Below, piece by piece: positions 1 to 7,738 of a stretch of DNA of 22,084 nt (position 1 is the first letter of the stretch; each line of letters starts with the position of its first letter). Source of the DNA: Dongia_A sp035274225 (GTDB lineage: Bacteria > Pseudomonadota > Alphaproteobacteria > Dongiales > Dongiaceae); assembly GCA_035274225.1 (NCBI GenBank), contig DATEOK010000440.1, positions 1 to 22,084 of the forward strand, given 5' to 3'. The notes below the pieces were generated by a model. The model was not told where the DNA came from. It made no database searches and saw only the letters and a program-made list of their open reading frames with translations. The position numbers and the translations under genes are program-made.

Positions 1-644
<644 letters not shown>

Positions 645-666
645 GATGGCGACTTTCAATCTGAGC

Positions 667-697
667 AAAAGGGCGCGCCGCTCATGGCGAGCGCGCG
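667..697 (-). terminator. Possible intrinsic terminator between the sugar kinase and typA
   Basis: Read on the minus strand, GC-rich arms (GCGCGCTCG and CGAGCG/GCGCGC, with one bulged base) form a hairpin around a short CATG-containing loop. It is followed by CCCTTTT. The position fits a weak terminator after the sugar kinase. The U-run is short and the stem is imperfect, so it may only be partial. Confidence 0.4.
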
Positions 698-784
698 ATC
701 GGATCGGCGAAATCAAAGACTCGCCGGATCAGCCGAGTGTCGGCGGCGTTCCCGAGGTATAGCGGCTGAATGCGTGCATGACGG

Positions 785-1771
785 TTACAGCCTGCTGAGC
801 AACAATTCGGCGAGCGGCGTCTCCGGCCGGGCACCGATATGGGAAATCACTTCCCCCGCGGCCAGCGAGGCGATCCGGCCGCAGGTCTCGAACTCCCGGC
901 CATGAGTATAGCCGTAGAGGAAGCCGGAAGCGTAAAGATCGCCGGCGCCGGTCAGGTCGACGACGCGGTCGACCGGCCAGGCGGGAATCTCGATCATCTC
1001 GTCCGGGGTCACGATCAGCGAGCCATGCTCGCTGCGGGTCAGCGCGGCGAGGTCGCAATGCTGCTGGGTGACGCGCGCCGCCTCGTTCCAGTCGTTGGTC
1101 TCCCACAGCGCGGTGATCTCGCCGATGTTGGCGAACAGGATATCGACATGGTTCATGACGAGATCCTGGAACTCCTTCAGGTAGCGGGTGACGCAGAAGG
1201 AGTCCGACAGGGTGAGCGCCACTTCCTGGCCGGCATCGTGGGCGATGCGCGCGGCCTTCAAGAACGCTTCCTTGGCCAGCGGCGGGTCCCACAGATAGCC
1301 TTCCATATAGGTGACCTTGGCGCGCTGGATCAGGTGCGGGTCGATGTCCGCCGGGGTCAGCTCATGGCAGGCGCCGAGATAGGTGTTCATGGTGCGCTCG
1401 GCGTCCGGGGTGACCAGGATCATGGAGCGCGCGGTCGGCGTGGTGGAGGCCGCCGGCGCGATGTCGTACTGGACGCCGGCGGCGCGCACGTCATGGCGGA
1501 AGATGCCGCCCAGCTGGTCGTTGCCGACTTTGCCGATGAAAGCAGCCTTGCCGCCCAGGCTGGCGACGCCGACCGTGGTGTTGGCGGCCGAGCCGCCGGA
1601 GATCTCGATGGCGGGGCCCATGGCGGCATACAGCTCCTCGGCCCGGGCGGTGTCGATCAGGGTCATGGCGCCCTTGGTCAGGGCCATGCGCTCGATGAAC
1701 GCCTCGTCGCAATGCGCCAGGACGTCGACGATCGCATTGCCGATGCCGACCACGTCGATGACTTCAGACAT
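785..1771 (-). CDS. PfkB-family carbohydrate/adenosine kinase
   Basis: This is a cytosolic ribokinase-fold kinase that phosphorylates a sugar or nucleoside hydroxyl with ATP. The close resemblance to alphaproteobacterial adenosine-kinase-like proteins suggests adenosine, but substrate is not fixed by the motifs. The 328-residue protein has the N-terminal signature ISGGSAANTTVGVASLGG (about residues 57-74), which lines the sugar site. The C-terminal PfkB signature DLTGAGDLYASGF starts at about residue 272, with the catalytic Asp at about 278 after the GAG anion hole. The length is normal for the family. The ATG at 1771 lies downstream of a possible SD-like AGATAGG. It is transcribed towards typA and is divergent from the EI24-like gene. 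An in-frame start further upstream is not supported by any motif. A ribokinase-like specificity remains possible. Confidence 0.9.
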   Translation of the reverse strand: MSEVIDVVGIGNAIVDVLAHCDEAFIERMALTKGAMTLIDTARAEELYAAMGPAIEISGGSAANTTVGVASLGGKAAFIGKVGNDQLGGIFRHDVRAAGVQYDIAPAASTTPTARSMILVTPDAERTMNTYLGACHELTPADIDPHLIQRAKVTYMEGYLWDPPLAKEAFLKAARIAHDAGQEVALTLSDSFCVTRYLKEFQDLVMNHVDILFANIGEITALWETNDWNEAARVTQQHCDLAALTRSEHGSLIVTPDEMIEIPAWPVDRVVDLTGAGDLYASGFLYGYTHGREFETCGRIASLAAGEVISHIGARPETPLAELLLSRL

Positions 1772-1809
1772 GAAAACCTATCTGTGTGCCCGCCCAAAAA
1801 AGTTGGCGG

Positions 1810-1836
1810 AGTATAGTCAGGGATCGCGAATCGCAA
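1810..1836 (-). promoter_or_regulatory. Candidate sigma-70 promoter for the PfkB kinase
   Basis: On the minus strand a TATACT box (1815 to 1810, five of six matches to TATAAT) is preceded by TTGCGA (1836 to 1831). The spacing is short at 15 bases; shifting the -35 by one base gives 16. It lies about 40 bases upstream of the kinase ATG. The -10 is good and the -35 is weak. Confidence 0.4.
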
Positions 1837-1951
1837 ACCAGAATCGCAACGGGGCGGCGCATGCCCCATATTCTGGGAGCCGATGGCTGGCCAAGCTGGC
1901 CTCAGGCGCCGTGCTTTCCACATAAGGCACTGATAGGAAAGGAAAATATCC

Positions 1952-2644
1952 TTGTTCAGCGCAGTCAGCAAGACCCTTGGGCAACTGGGCGACCCGCCGA
2001 TCCGGCGGGTGATCGGCAAGACCCTGGGCCTCGCCATCCTCGGCTACATCATGTTCGTGGTGCTGGTCTACCTGCTGGTCGGCTGGCTGGCCGGCCTCAC
2101 CGGCTGGCTGGAGGGGCTGGCGCAGTTCGGCGGCGTGCTCGCTGCGATGTTCATCGCCTGGTTCATTTTCCCCAGCGTCGCGGCCGCCATCGCCGGCATC
2201 TTCGCGGACGAGGTGATCGATGCGGTCGAGGCCAAGCACTATCCCGGCCTGCCGCCGGCGCACCCGGTCCCGGTCCTGTCGGCAGTGGTAGATGGCCTGA
2301 AGCTGGCGGGCATCTCGCTGGTGGTGAACGTGGTGGCATTGCCGCTGCTGGTGATCCCGCCGGTCTATGTTCTCTTCACCTGGATCGTGAACGGCTGGCT
2401 GCTGGGGCGCGAGTATTTCGAGATGGTGGCGTTCCGGCGCATGGACCGGGAGGCGGCGCATGAATTGCGGCGCCGTCATAACCGAACGTTTACCATCGCC
2501 GGTGTCATGATAGCCGTGTGCCTCACAATACCGTTCGTCAACCTCGTGGCGCCGGTGTTGGGGGCGGCTTTTATGGTGCACATCGCCCAGAATGTGCTAA
2601 ACCACACACGAAGCGCGACTCAGGCCGTCAAGCCATTGGCCTAG
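1952..2644 (+). CDS. EI24/CysZ-like integral membrane protein
   Basis: The product has 230 residues and about four to five hydrophobic segments, at roughly residues 25-50, 60-85, 105-135 and 165-205. The overall pattern matches the EI24 domain family, which includes the sulfate permease CysZ. The aromatic/Gly-rich segment ending FTWIVNGWLLGREYFEMVAFRR, followed by a charged RRRHN segment, is typical of the family. The start is a TTG at 1952, supported by an AGGAAAGGA Shine-Dalgarno eight bases upstream; no in-frame ATG in the vicinity is better placed. Nothing nearby is a sulfur assimilation gene, so sulfate transport is only a family-level possibility. The next gene on the strand is bactofilin, about 100 bases downstream. 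The membrane nature is clear, the family likely and the function unknown. Confidence 0.8.
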   Translation: MFSAVSKTLGQLGDPPIRRVIGKTLGLAILGYIMFVVLVYLLVGWLAGLTGWLEGLAQFGGVLAAMFIAWFIFPSVAAAIAGIFADEVIDAVEAKHYPGLPPAHPVPVLSAVVDGLKLAGISLVVNVVALPLLVIPPVYVLFTWIVNGWLLGREYFEMVAFRRMDREAAHELRRRHNRTFTIAGVMIAVCLTIPFVNLVAPVLGAAFMVHIAQNVLNHTRSATQAVKPLA

Positions 2645-2713
2645 GCCGGGGAATCGCAAATCGGGTCGTGCAGAGGACCGCTGGGGTCCATCACAGAATA
2701 CCGCGATGAGGGG

Positions 2714-2734
2714 ATGAGGGCGCTCCAACCTCAT
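2714..2734 (+). other. Small hairpin in the bactofilin leader
   Basis: ATGAGG (2714-2719) and CCTCAT (2729-2734) form a 6-bp stem with a 9-base loop just ahead of the Shine-Dalgarno of the bactofilin gene. It may modulate translation, or it may be chance in this GC-rich DNA. Confidence 0.3.
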
Positions 2735-2748
2735 GGGAAAGGGTTAAT

Positions 2749-3315
2749 ATGTTTGGGAAGAAGAAGGATCAGGAGATGTCGCCAACCTCTGCGGACACCT
2801 CGTCCACGACGACGGCTAGCGACCAGAGCAAGAGCTATCTGCGCCAGGATGCGCCAACGCCGGGCGTGTCGCGACCCGCGGCCCCCGAGATTGCGCGCCG
2901 TCCGCCCGACCTCAGCGCCTTCACGCAGCGCCGTGACCAGCCGACTGCGCCGCGCGCCGGCGAGACCACCGACCACAAGAAGCTGATCGTCGGCCGCGAG
3001 ATCATCCTCAACGGCGAGATCCGCACCTGCGATTTCCTGGTGGTCGAAGGCCGCGTCGAAGCGGTGCTGAACGACTGCCGCCAGATCGACATCGCTTCGT
3101 CGGGCCAGTTCAAGGGTTCGGCCGACATCGAATCCGCCGACATCAGCGGCCGGTTCGATGGTGACCTGACGGTGCACGGCCGCCTGACGGTGCGCGCGAC
3201 CGGCCGGGTGTTCGGCAAGGTGAAGTACGGCCAGCTCGAAGTGGAGCGCGGCGGCATCATCTCCGGCACCGTGGAATCGCTGCCGGAAGCCAGCACCAGC
3301 GAAGCAGCGGCGTAA
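2749..3315 (+). CDS. Bactofilin family cytoskeletal protein
   Basis: Bactofilins polymerise without nucleotide into membrane-associated filaments that scaffold cell-wall enzymes, stalk or shape determinants. The 188-residue protein has the usual layout. A short N-terminal MFGKKKDQE segment is followed by a Pro/Ser/Thr-rich disordered region to about residue 75. The beta-helical core runs from about 76 to 172, recognisable by repeats such as IVGREIILNGEIRTCDFLVVEGRVE, ADIESADISGRFDGDLTVHGRLTV and GRVFGKVKYGQLEVERGG. A short Ala/Ser-rich tail ends it. The ATG at 2749 follows GGGAAAGGG at good distance. An M23 peptidase gene, a frequent partner, is not present beside it here. A small lipoprotein gene lies about 100 bases downstream and could be co-transcribed. 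The family call is strong; the specific morphogenetic role is not visible. Confidence 0.95.
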   Translation: MFGKKKDQEMSPTSADTSSTTTASDQSKSYLRQDAPTPGVSRPAAPEIARRPPDLSAFTQRRDQPTAPRAGETTDHKKLIVGREIILNGEIRTCDFLVVEGRVEAVLNDCRQIDIASSGQFKGSADIESADISGRFDGDLTVHGRLTVRATGRVFGKVKYGQLEVERGGIISGTVESLPEASTSEAAA

Positions 3316-3333
3316 CAGTTTGATGGCTTGACC

Positions 3334-3380
3334 GCCGGCGCTGGAGGGCAGCGCCGGCCGGTTCTCGAGACCAGCCGGCC
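3334..3380 (+). other. Overlapping alternative hairpins between the bactofilin and lipoprotein genes
   Basis: GCCGGCGCT (3334-3342) pairs perfectly with AGCGCCGGC (3350-3358). The sequence GGCCGG (3356-3361) can instead pair with CCGGCC (3375-3380) around a loop containing the palindrome TCTCGAGA. The two stems share bases 3356-3358 and so exclude each other. There is no U-run, so this is not a standard intrinsic terminator. Confidence 0.45.
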
Positions 3381-3415
3381 CTACCCGGCGGCGTGCTTTT
3401 GGGCGGGGGCCCGAA

Positions 3416-3853
3416 ATGCGGTTTGGCCAGAGTGGCCGCACTGGGGTGGGTTGGGTCGCGCTGATCGGCGCGATGCTCCTCGTTTCCGCGTGCCAGACGC
3501 CAGCGGCGCTCGACAAGTCCTCCTCCGGAGGAACGAGCAAGAAGGCGAGCGCGCAGCCCGCCGCGCCGATCCTGTCGAAGGATCCAAACTCGTTCATCGG
3601 CCTCGGCGATGCCGAGCTGTCGCGCACGCTGGGCCAGCCGAAGCAAGTGCGCAGGGATGAGCCGGCCGAGATCTGGCAATATTCCGGCGCCGACTGCGTG
3701 GTGGATTTCTATCTCTACGCCGCCGATGCCGGCGGCCTCGCCGTCGCCTACATGGAAGCGCGCAACCAGGCGGCGGAATCCACGCCCGCCGACCGCTGCG
3801 TCAAATCGCTGATGCAGTCGGTGTCCGCCGAGACCCAGCAGAAGACGCTGTAG
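3416..3853 (+). CDS. Small outer-membrane or inner-membrane lipoprotein of unknown function
   Basis: The 145-residue product begins with a basic n-region (MRFGQSGRTG) and a hydrophobic segment ending in a lipobox-like LLVSAC, so Cys at about residue 26 would be the lipidated N-terminus. The mature part has a Ser/Lys-rich linker. It is followed by a compact domain with FIGLGDAELSRTLGQPKQVRRDEPAEIWQY and DCVVDFYLYA. The pattern 'hydrophobic-G-LGQP...W-Y...C-LD-FL' resembles the BamE/SmpA fold family, in which a short sequence feature couples to a beta sheet, but I cannot assign it firmly. Two further cysteines (in DCVVD and DRCVKS) could form a disulfide. The start at 3416 is the first ATG that gives a complete signal. 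It sits downstream of bactofilin on the same strand. The lipoprotein nature is well supported and the role unknown. Confidence 0.78.
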   Translation: MRFGQSGRTGVGWVALIGAMLLVSACQTPAALDKSSSGGTSKKASAQPAAPILSKDPNSFIGLGDAELSRTLGQPKQVRRDEPAEIWQYSGADCVVDFYLYAADAGGLAVAYMEARNQAAESTPADRCVKSLMQSVSAETQQKTL

Positions 3854-4190
3854 GTCACCGGCCGTCATTGCAATCAAGGTCGCCGAAGAATTTGGTCGGA
3901 GCCGGAACGGGTCGCAGGCTGCGATACCGCGTCCGCTCCGGCCCCGTGACATCGGGCCCGTCTGGGATGACACCTGGCGCCGACTTGAGGCGCCTGGAAT
4001 AACACCGCGGTGGTTGAAGCGACCTTAACTGGAAGCCGCAAAAGACGCTGGGAACGTGCTAGGCCGAAAGGCATAGGTGCCGGCGCGGAAAAAGCCGCCG
4101 TTTCCGCATTCTGCGGCATGCGGTCGCTGCCAGGAGGCAAGGTTGGTGGGCCTGCTTGGCGCCAGGCCCGGCGAAGATTAGCTTTCCGTC
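3854..4190 (+). other. Gene-free stretch and structured leader upstream of the multicopper oxidase
   Basis: No credible coding region is seen; the open frames here lack start signals and family features. The right half is rich in hairpins. GCGGAAA (4085-4091) pairs with TTTCCGC (4101-4107). It competes with CCGCA (4104-4108)/TGCGG (4112-4116). GGGCCTG (4148-4154) pairs with CAGGCCC (4163-4169), 21 bases before the oxidase ATG. An imperfect GGCGCC repeat lies near 3977-3993. I could not identify a convincing metal-regulator operator. Confidence 0.5.
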
Positions 4191-5663
4191 ATGACTCGCC
4201 TGTCCCGCCGCCGCTTTCTGGCCACCGGCGCCGCCCTCAGCGCCGTTGCTTTCGCACCCGCCGTGCGCGCCGCCTCCGACGCCAGTGCCGTCGACCTCGC
4301 GATCGCCAGCCGCACCATCGAGGTTAAGGGCAAGGCCGCCAAGGTGTTTGGGCTGCTGCAGCCCAACGGCGTGCACGGTCTTGTCATGAATGCCGGCGAC
4401 CGGTTTCGCGTGCGGCTTGCGAACGCGGTGCAGGAACCGGCGCTGATCCACTGGCATGGCCTGACGCCGCCCAACGACCAGGATGGCGTGCCCGGCGTCA
4501 CCCAGCCACCGCTGGCGCCGGGCGAAAGCCATGACTACGACTTTGCCGTCGCGCTGCCCGGCACCAACTGGATGCATTCGCATCACGTGCTGCAGGAACA
4601 GTCGCTGATGGCGGCTCCGTTGATCGTGCGCGATCCCAAGGACGCCGCGCTCGACGAGCAGGAGGTCGTGATTCTGCTGCACGATTTCACCTTCGAGCTG
4701 CCGCAGAACATCCTCAACGGCCTCGCCAAGGGCATGAGCCACGATCACGGCGCGATGTCCGCTGGAAATGCGGACCCGCAGGCCGGCCACGACATGTCGA
4801 ACATGGCAGGGGCGGACTCTGGCATGGACATGTCGCAGATGCCGATGGAAGGGATGGACCTGAACGACGTGTCGTACGATGCGTTCCTGGCCAACGACCG
4901 CACGCTCGACGATCCGGAACTCGTGCGTGTGGACAAAGGCCAGCGCGTGCGCCTGCGCATCATCAATGCCGCGTCCGCCACCAACTTCCTGATCGACCTC
5001 GGCGCCCTCTCGGGCTCTCTCACCGACGTCGACGGCCGGCCGATCGTGCCGATGATCGGCAGCCGCTTCCCGATCGCGGTGGCGCAGCGCGCCGATGTGC
5101 GGGTGACCCTGCCGGCGGATGGAGGCGCCTGGCCGGTGCTGTTCCAGCGCGAAGGCGACACCGCGCTGACGGGCGTCGTTCTCGCGACCAAGGACGGCCG
5201 GGTCGCCAAGGTCGCCGATCAGGCGCATCACGCGATCGGCGCGATCGACCGCGAAGCGCCGATGCTCTATCAGGCGGTCGATCCGTTGCCGGAACGGCGC
5301 GCGGATCGCGAACTGGCGATCGATCTCACCGGCTCGATGATGACCTATCGCTGGGGCATCGAGGAACAGGCTGCGATGGCGCATCACGTCCACCTCGGCG
5401 TTGCAGACGGCGAGCGGGTGGAGATGACGCTCACCAACCGCACCGAGATGTCTCACCCGATGCACCTGCACGGCCATCATTTCCAGGTGGTGGCGGTGGG
5501 CGGCACGCGGGTGAAGGGGGCGGTGCGCGATACCGAGCTGGTGCCGGTCGGCGGCTCCGTGACCCTCGCGTTCGATGCCGACAATCCCGGCAAGTGGATG
5601 TTCCACTGCCACAATCTCTATCACATGCGGTCCGGCATGATGACCCAGGTGCAATACCTGTAG
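4191..5663 (+). CDS. Tat-exported multicopper oxidase (copper-tolerance/laccase-like)
   Basis: This is a periplasmic three-domain multicopper oxidase that couples oxidation of a substrate such as Cu(I) or phenols to reduction of O2 to water. Its 490 residues start with a twin-arginine signal (RLSRRRFLATGAAL, cleavage near AVRAAS at about 28). The trinuclear-centre motifs HWHG (87-90) and HSHH (129-132) are present. So are HPMHLHGHH and the last motif HCHNLYHMRSGM, whose His472-Cys473-His474, His478 and Met483 supply type 1 and type 3 ligands. Between domains 1 and 2 (about 182-222) is a Met/His-rich segment with MSHDHGAMS and MDMSQMPMEGMD, a composition known from copper-handling CopA/CueO proteins. 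The start lacks a strong Shine-Dalgarno, but it is the only one giving the Tat signal. No copper pump or CueR gene is adjacent. The enzyme class is certain; the substrate is inferred. Confidence 0.93.
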   Translation: MTRLSRRRFLATGAALSAVAFAPAVRAASDASAVDLAIASRTIEVKGKAAKVFGLLQPNGVHGLVMNAGDRFRVRLANAVQEPALIHWHGLTPPNDQDGVPGVTQPPLAPGESHDYDFAVALPGTNWMHSHHVLQEQSLMAAPLIVRDPKDAALDEQEVVILLHDFTFELPQNILNGLAKGMSHDHGAMSAGNADPQAGHDMSNMAGADSGMDMSQMPMEGMDLNDVSYDAFLANDRTLDDPELVRVDKGQRVRLRIINAASATNFLIDLGALSGSLTDVDGRPIVPMIGSRFPIAVAQRADVRVTLPADGGAWPVLFQREGDTALTGVVLATKDGRVAKVADQAHHAIGAIDREAPMLYQAVDPLPERRADRELAIDLTGSMMTYRWGIEEQAAMAHHVHLGVADGERVEMTLTNRTEMSHPMHLHGHHFQVVAVGGTRVKGAVRDTELVPVGGSVTLAFDADNPGKWMFHCHNLYHMRSGMMTQVQYL

Positions 5664-5664
5664 C

Positions 5665-5707
5665 CCGGACAGGGGTGACGGCGCGCTGCTTGCGCGCTAT
5701 GGTCCGG
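5665..5707 (+). other. Nested hairpin after the multicopper oxidase
   Basis: Outer arms CCGGAC (5665-5670) and GTCCGG (5702-5707) enclose a perfect inner stem, GCGCGC (5681-5686) with GCGCGC (5692-5697), around TGCTT. It lies immediately after the oxidase stop codon and before the small membrane-protein gene. It has no U-run, so it could be a Rho-assisted stop or an RNA-stabilising structure. Confidence 0.45.
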
Positions 5708-5737
5708 ATCCCAGATCACTGATGACGAGAATCGGAC

Positions 5738-5992
5738 ATGGGCATCCTAACGTGGATTCTGGTGGGCTTGGTCGCAGGCCTTATCGCCAAGTTCATCATG
5801 CCGGGGCGCGACCCCGGCGGCATCATCGTCACCATCCTGATCGGCATCGCGGGCGGATTGGTCGGCGGCTTCATCAGTAGCAAGCTCGGCTACGGCGACG
5901 TCACTGAGTTCAATATTCCCTCGATCGTCATCGCCGTGCTCGGCTCATTGCTGCTGTTGTTCCTCTATCGCATGGTCAAACGCCGGGGATAG
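5738..5992 (+). CDS. GlsB/YeaQ/YmgE family small stress membrane protein
   Basis: The 84-residue protein consists of three hydrophobic segments and almost nothing else: MGILTWILVGLVAGLIAKFI, GGIIVTILIGIAGGLVGGFI and SIVIAVLGSLLLLFLYRMVKR. The G-rich packing and the motif MPGRDPGG after the first helix are hallmarks of the transglycosylase-associated (GlsB/YeaQ) family of inner-membrane proteins. These are induced by general stress in several bacteria; the molecular role is unknown and the old transglycosylase label is not a demonstrated activity. The normal family length is 80-90 residues. It lies alone on the plus strand between the oxidase and a convergent VOC gene, with only three bases between the two stop codons. 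Confidence 0.9.
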   Translation: MGILTWILVGLVAGLIAKFIMPGRDPGGIIVTILIGIAGGLVGGFISSKLGYGDVTEFNIPSIVIAVLGSLLLLFLYRMVKRRG

Positions 5993-5995
5993 CGA

Positions 5996-6391
5996 CTACT
6001 CGCGCACGCCCGCCTCGACGTTGTTTCCGTCGGGGTCGAGCACGAAGGCCGCGTAGTATTTCAGCTCCGCCGGCCCGCGCGGGCCGGGCGCGCCGTTGTC
6101 GGTGCCGCCGGCCGCCAGCGCGGCGCGATGAAACGCGTCGACCACGTCGCGCGAGGCCGCCTTGAACGCCACATGGATCGGGCTGCGCGAGGTCTCGTGC
6201 GCGCCGGTCCAGAATGCAGGTTCCGTCGTTCCGATCCAGATGAACGGTAACGGCTCGGCCCGGCTGCGGCCGATCACGAAGGATTCCTTGGTATTGTCAA
6301 CGGCCTGCAAGCCGAGTGGCCGCAGGATCGCGTCATAGAAGAACCGCGCCCGCGCCAGGTCGCGTACGCGGAAGCCGAAATGATCGATCAT
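5996..6391 (-). CDS. VOC (glyoxalase/bleomycin resistance) superfamily protein
   Basis: The protein has about 131 residues and begins MIDHFGFRVRDLARARFFYDAILRPLGLQ, the usual first beta-alpha-beta unit of VOC proteins. It ends with the second unit, containing YYAAFVLDPDGNNVEAGVRE, whose final Glu is a typical metal ligand. The first His (His4) and HVAF (about residue 69) occupy usual ligand positions, so a metal-dependent enzyme is plausible. The substrate is unknown. I prefer the ATG at 6391 over an upstream ATG at 6424, because the domain begins right there and GGGAT precedes it. It is 62 bases downstream of the universal stress protein gene and may be the last member of that transcription unit. 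Confidence 0.88.
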   Translation of the reverse strand: MIDHFGFRVRDLARARFFYDAILRPLGLQAVDNTKESFVIGRSRAEPLPFIWIGTTEPAFWTGAHETSRSPIHVAFKAASRDVVDAFHRAALAAGGTDNGAPGPRGPAELKYYAAFVLDPDGNNVEAGVRE

Positions 6392-6453
6392 GAGTCGTAT
6401 CCCATCGCCCGCATCTGAGACCAACAGGCAAGCGGGAGCGCAAGTTCCGAGCC

Positions 6454-6975
6454 TCAGGCGACGTGCTCGATGTCTTCCTGGGTCAGGTTGCCGGGCACGA
6501 TGGTGACAGGGACGCGCATCTTGCTCACGTATTTGCCGGTCAAGGCCGAGACCAGCGGGCCGGGGCCCTTGGGTCCGGTCGAGGCGGCGAGCACCAGGAT
6601 GGAGATGCCCGGCTCCTCCTGGATCAGCTGCAGCAGTTCATCGCGCCGGTCGCCCTCGCGGAAATAGAGCATCGGCATCTTGCCCGACAACTTGTTAACC
6701 TCGGTCGCCATCTTCTGCATGGTGGCCTCGGCCTGCTGGCGCGCTTCTTCCTTCATCAGCTGGTTGACGCCCATCCAGTCGCCGAAACCGGTCGGTTCCA
6801 TCACATGCACCATGGCGACGCGGCCGTTGGAGCGGAAGGCGCGCCGGCAGGCATAGCGGATGGCGATCCGCATCTCGGGCGATTCGTCGACCACCACCAG
6901 GAACACGCGCTCCTGCGCCGGCGCCGGCGCGCTCGCCGGCTGGACCTGGGGCTCGGAGGATGGGTCGGGGCTCAT
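6454..6975 (-). CDS. Universal stress protein (UspA family)
   Basis: This single-domain Usp fold has 173 residues. A Pro/Ala-rich N-terminal tail (about residues 1-21, MSPDPSSEPQVQPASAPAPA) precedes the domain. Strand 1 reads VFLVVVDESPEMRIAIRYACRRA. Next come VAMVHVMEP and the long helix EEARQQAEATMQKMATEV. The C-terminal region ISILVLAASTGPKGPGPLVSALTG...VPVTIVPGNL corresponds to the nucleotide-binding G-x(2)-G-x(9)-G-S/T loop. Here the loop is degenerate, so ATP binding is uncertain. The start at 6975 has an ideal Shine-Dalgarno GAGGTGA that overlaps the stop codon region of the preceding TIGR02186 gene, indicating translational coupling. The context suggests a cytosolic partner or stress sensor for the membrane module upstream; this is an inference. 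Confidence 0.92.
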   Translation of the reverse strand: MSPDPSSEPQVQPASAPAPAQERVFLVVVDESPEMRIAIRYACRRAFRSNGRVAMVHVMEPTGFGDWMGVNQLMKEEARQQAEATMQKMATEVNKLSGKMPMLYFREGDRRDELLQLIQEEPGISILVLAASTGPKGPGPLVSALTGKYVSKMRVPVTIVPGNLTQEDIEHVA

Positions 6976-6985
6976 GATGTCACCT

Positions 6986-7738
6986 CTACCGCTTGCGGAA
7001 GGCCAGATGGGCCAGCCAGCCCGTCAACAGCGAGACTAGCACAGCCGCTATGCCATAGCCGAAACGCGGCCCGACCGACCGGGAGTTGGCATATTTGTAG
7101 AGATCCGCGCCGAACCCGACCTTGCTGATGACCAGCGGCATGTTCTGCGCATCGACGATCCGGCCGTCGCGCGCCAGGTAGACGTCGATCAGGAAGGTGC
7201 CGGTCGGGACGTTGGACGGCAAATGCAAGTTGGCGCGGAACAAGGTCTCGCCGATGAAGGTCACGCGTCCCACCCGGTCGGCATAGAGGCCCTGCTTGCG
7301 CTTCTGCTGCACCAGCGCGATACGGAACGACCCGATGCCGTACGGCTCCTCCTCCGCGGTCTCGAACTGAAGGCGGCCGACGCCGAGCTGGTAGCGGTCG
7401 AGAATCTCGTTGGGCAGGATGTCAAACAACGGGCGCGAGGACGCGACGCCGTAGAGCGAGGGCACGTCGTCGAATTCGATCGATTCGGCGTTCACCCAGA
7501 TTCCGGCGAAGCGCTCCTTCTGGTGGATTGCGACCCGGCCGGCCGGGCCGCGCATCACCAGGATCACGTCGCCCGGCCCGTCGATCGCGCCGAACACCAG
7601 GATGTCCTGGCCGGCGAAATCGGTCCTGATCTCCACCAGATGGTCGTCGACGTCGGCGACGATGCCCTTGGTGGCGGCGGGAGCGGCAGGCCCGACCAGC
7701 GCCAATCCGACCAGCATGAGCAGGGTGCGCGCGCGCAT
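6986..7738 (-). CDS. TIGR02186-type conserved alphaproteobacterial membrane protein
   Basis: The 250-residue protein has an N-terminal signal or anchor (MRARTLLMLVGLALVGPAAPA). A large periplasmic beta-rich region follows (about residues 25-220), with VDDHLVEIRTDFAGQDILVFGAID, DVILVMRGP and a later immunoglobulin-like stretch FRANLHLPSNVPTGTFLIDVYLARDG. One C-terminal membrane helix (about 228-246) ends in RKR. This matches the conserved family described as an uncharacterised alphaproteobacterial transmembrane protein, commonly found beside a TauE/SafE permease, as here. The ATG at 7738 overlaps the permease TGA by one base (TGATG); a GTG immediately before it is an alternative start. It is likely a partner of the permease at the periplasmic face, but no activity has been established. 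Confidence 0.88.
   Translation of the reverse strand: MRARTLLMLVGLALVGPAAPAATKGIVADVDDHLVEIRTDFAGQDILVFGAIDGPGDVILVMRGPAGRVAIHQKERFAGIWVNAESIEFDDVPSLYGVASSRPLFDILPNEILDRYQLGVGRLQFETAEEEPYGIGSFRIALVQQKRKQGLYADRVGRVTFIGETLFRANLHLPSNVPTGTFLIDVYLARDGRIVDAQNMPLVISKVGFGADLYKYANSRSVGPRFGYGIAAVLVSLLTGWLAHLAFRKR

Noticed and set aside
4014..4036. CueR-like operator (CCTT...GGAAG) upstream of the oxidase
   Set aside because: Only fragments of the expected dyad are present and no -10/-35 pair with the 19-20 base spacing used by MerR-type regulators is visible.
4059..5654. A 531-codon open frame antisense to the multicopper oxidase
   Set aside because: It mirrors the oxidase in a high-GC region, has His/Arg/Ala-rich composition without family features, and the plus-strand gene has clear copper-ligand motifs.
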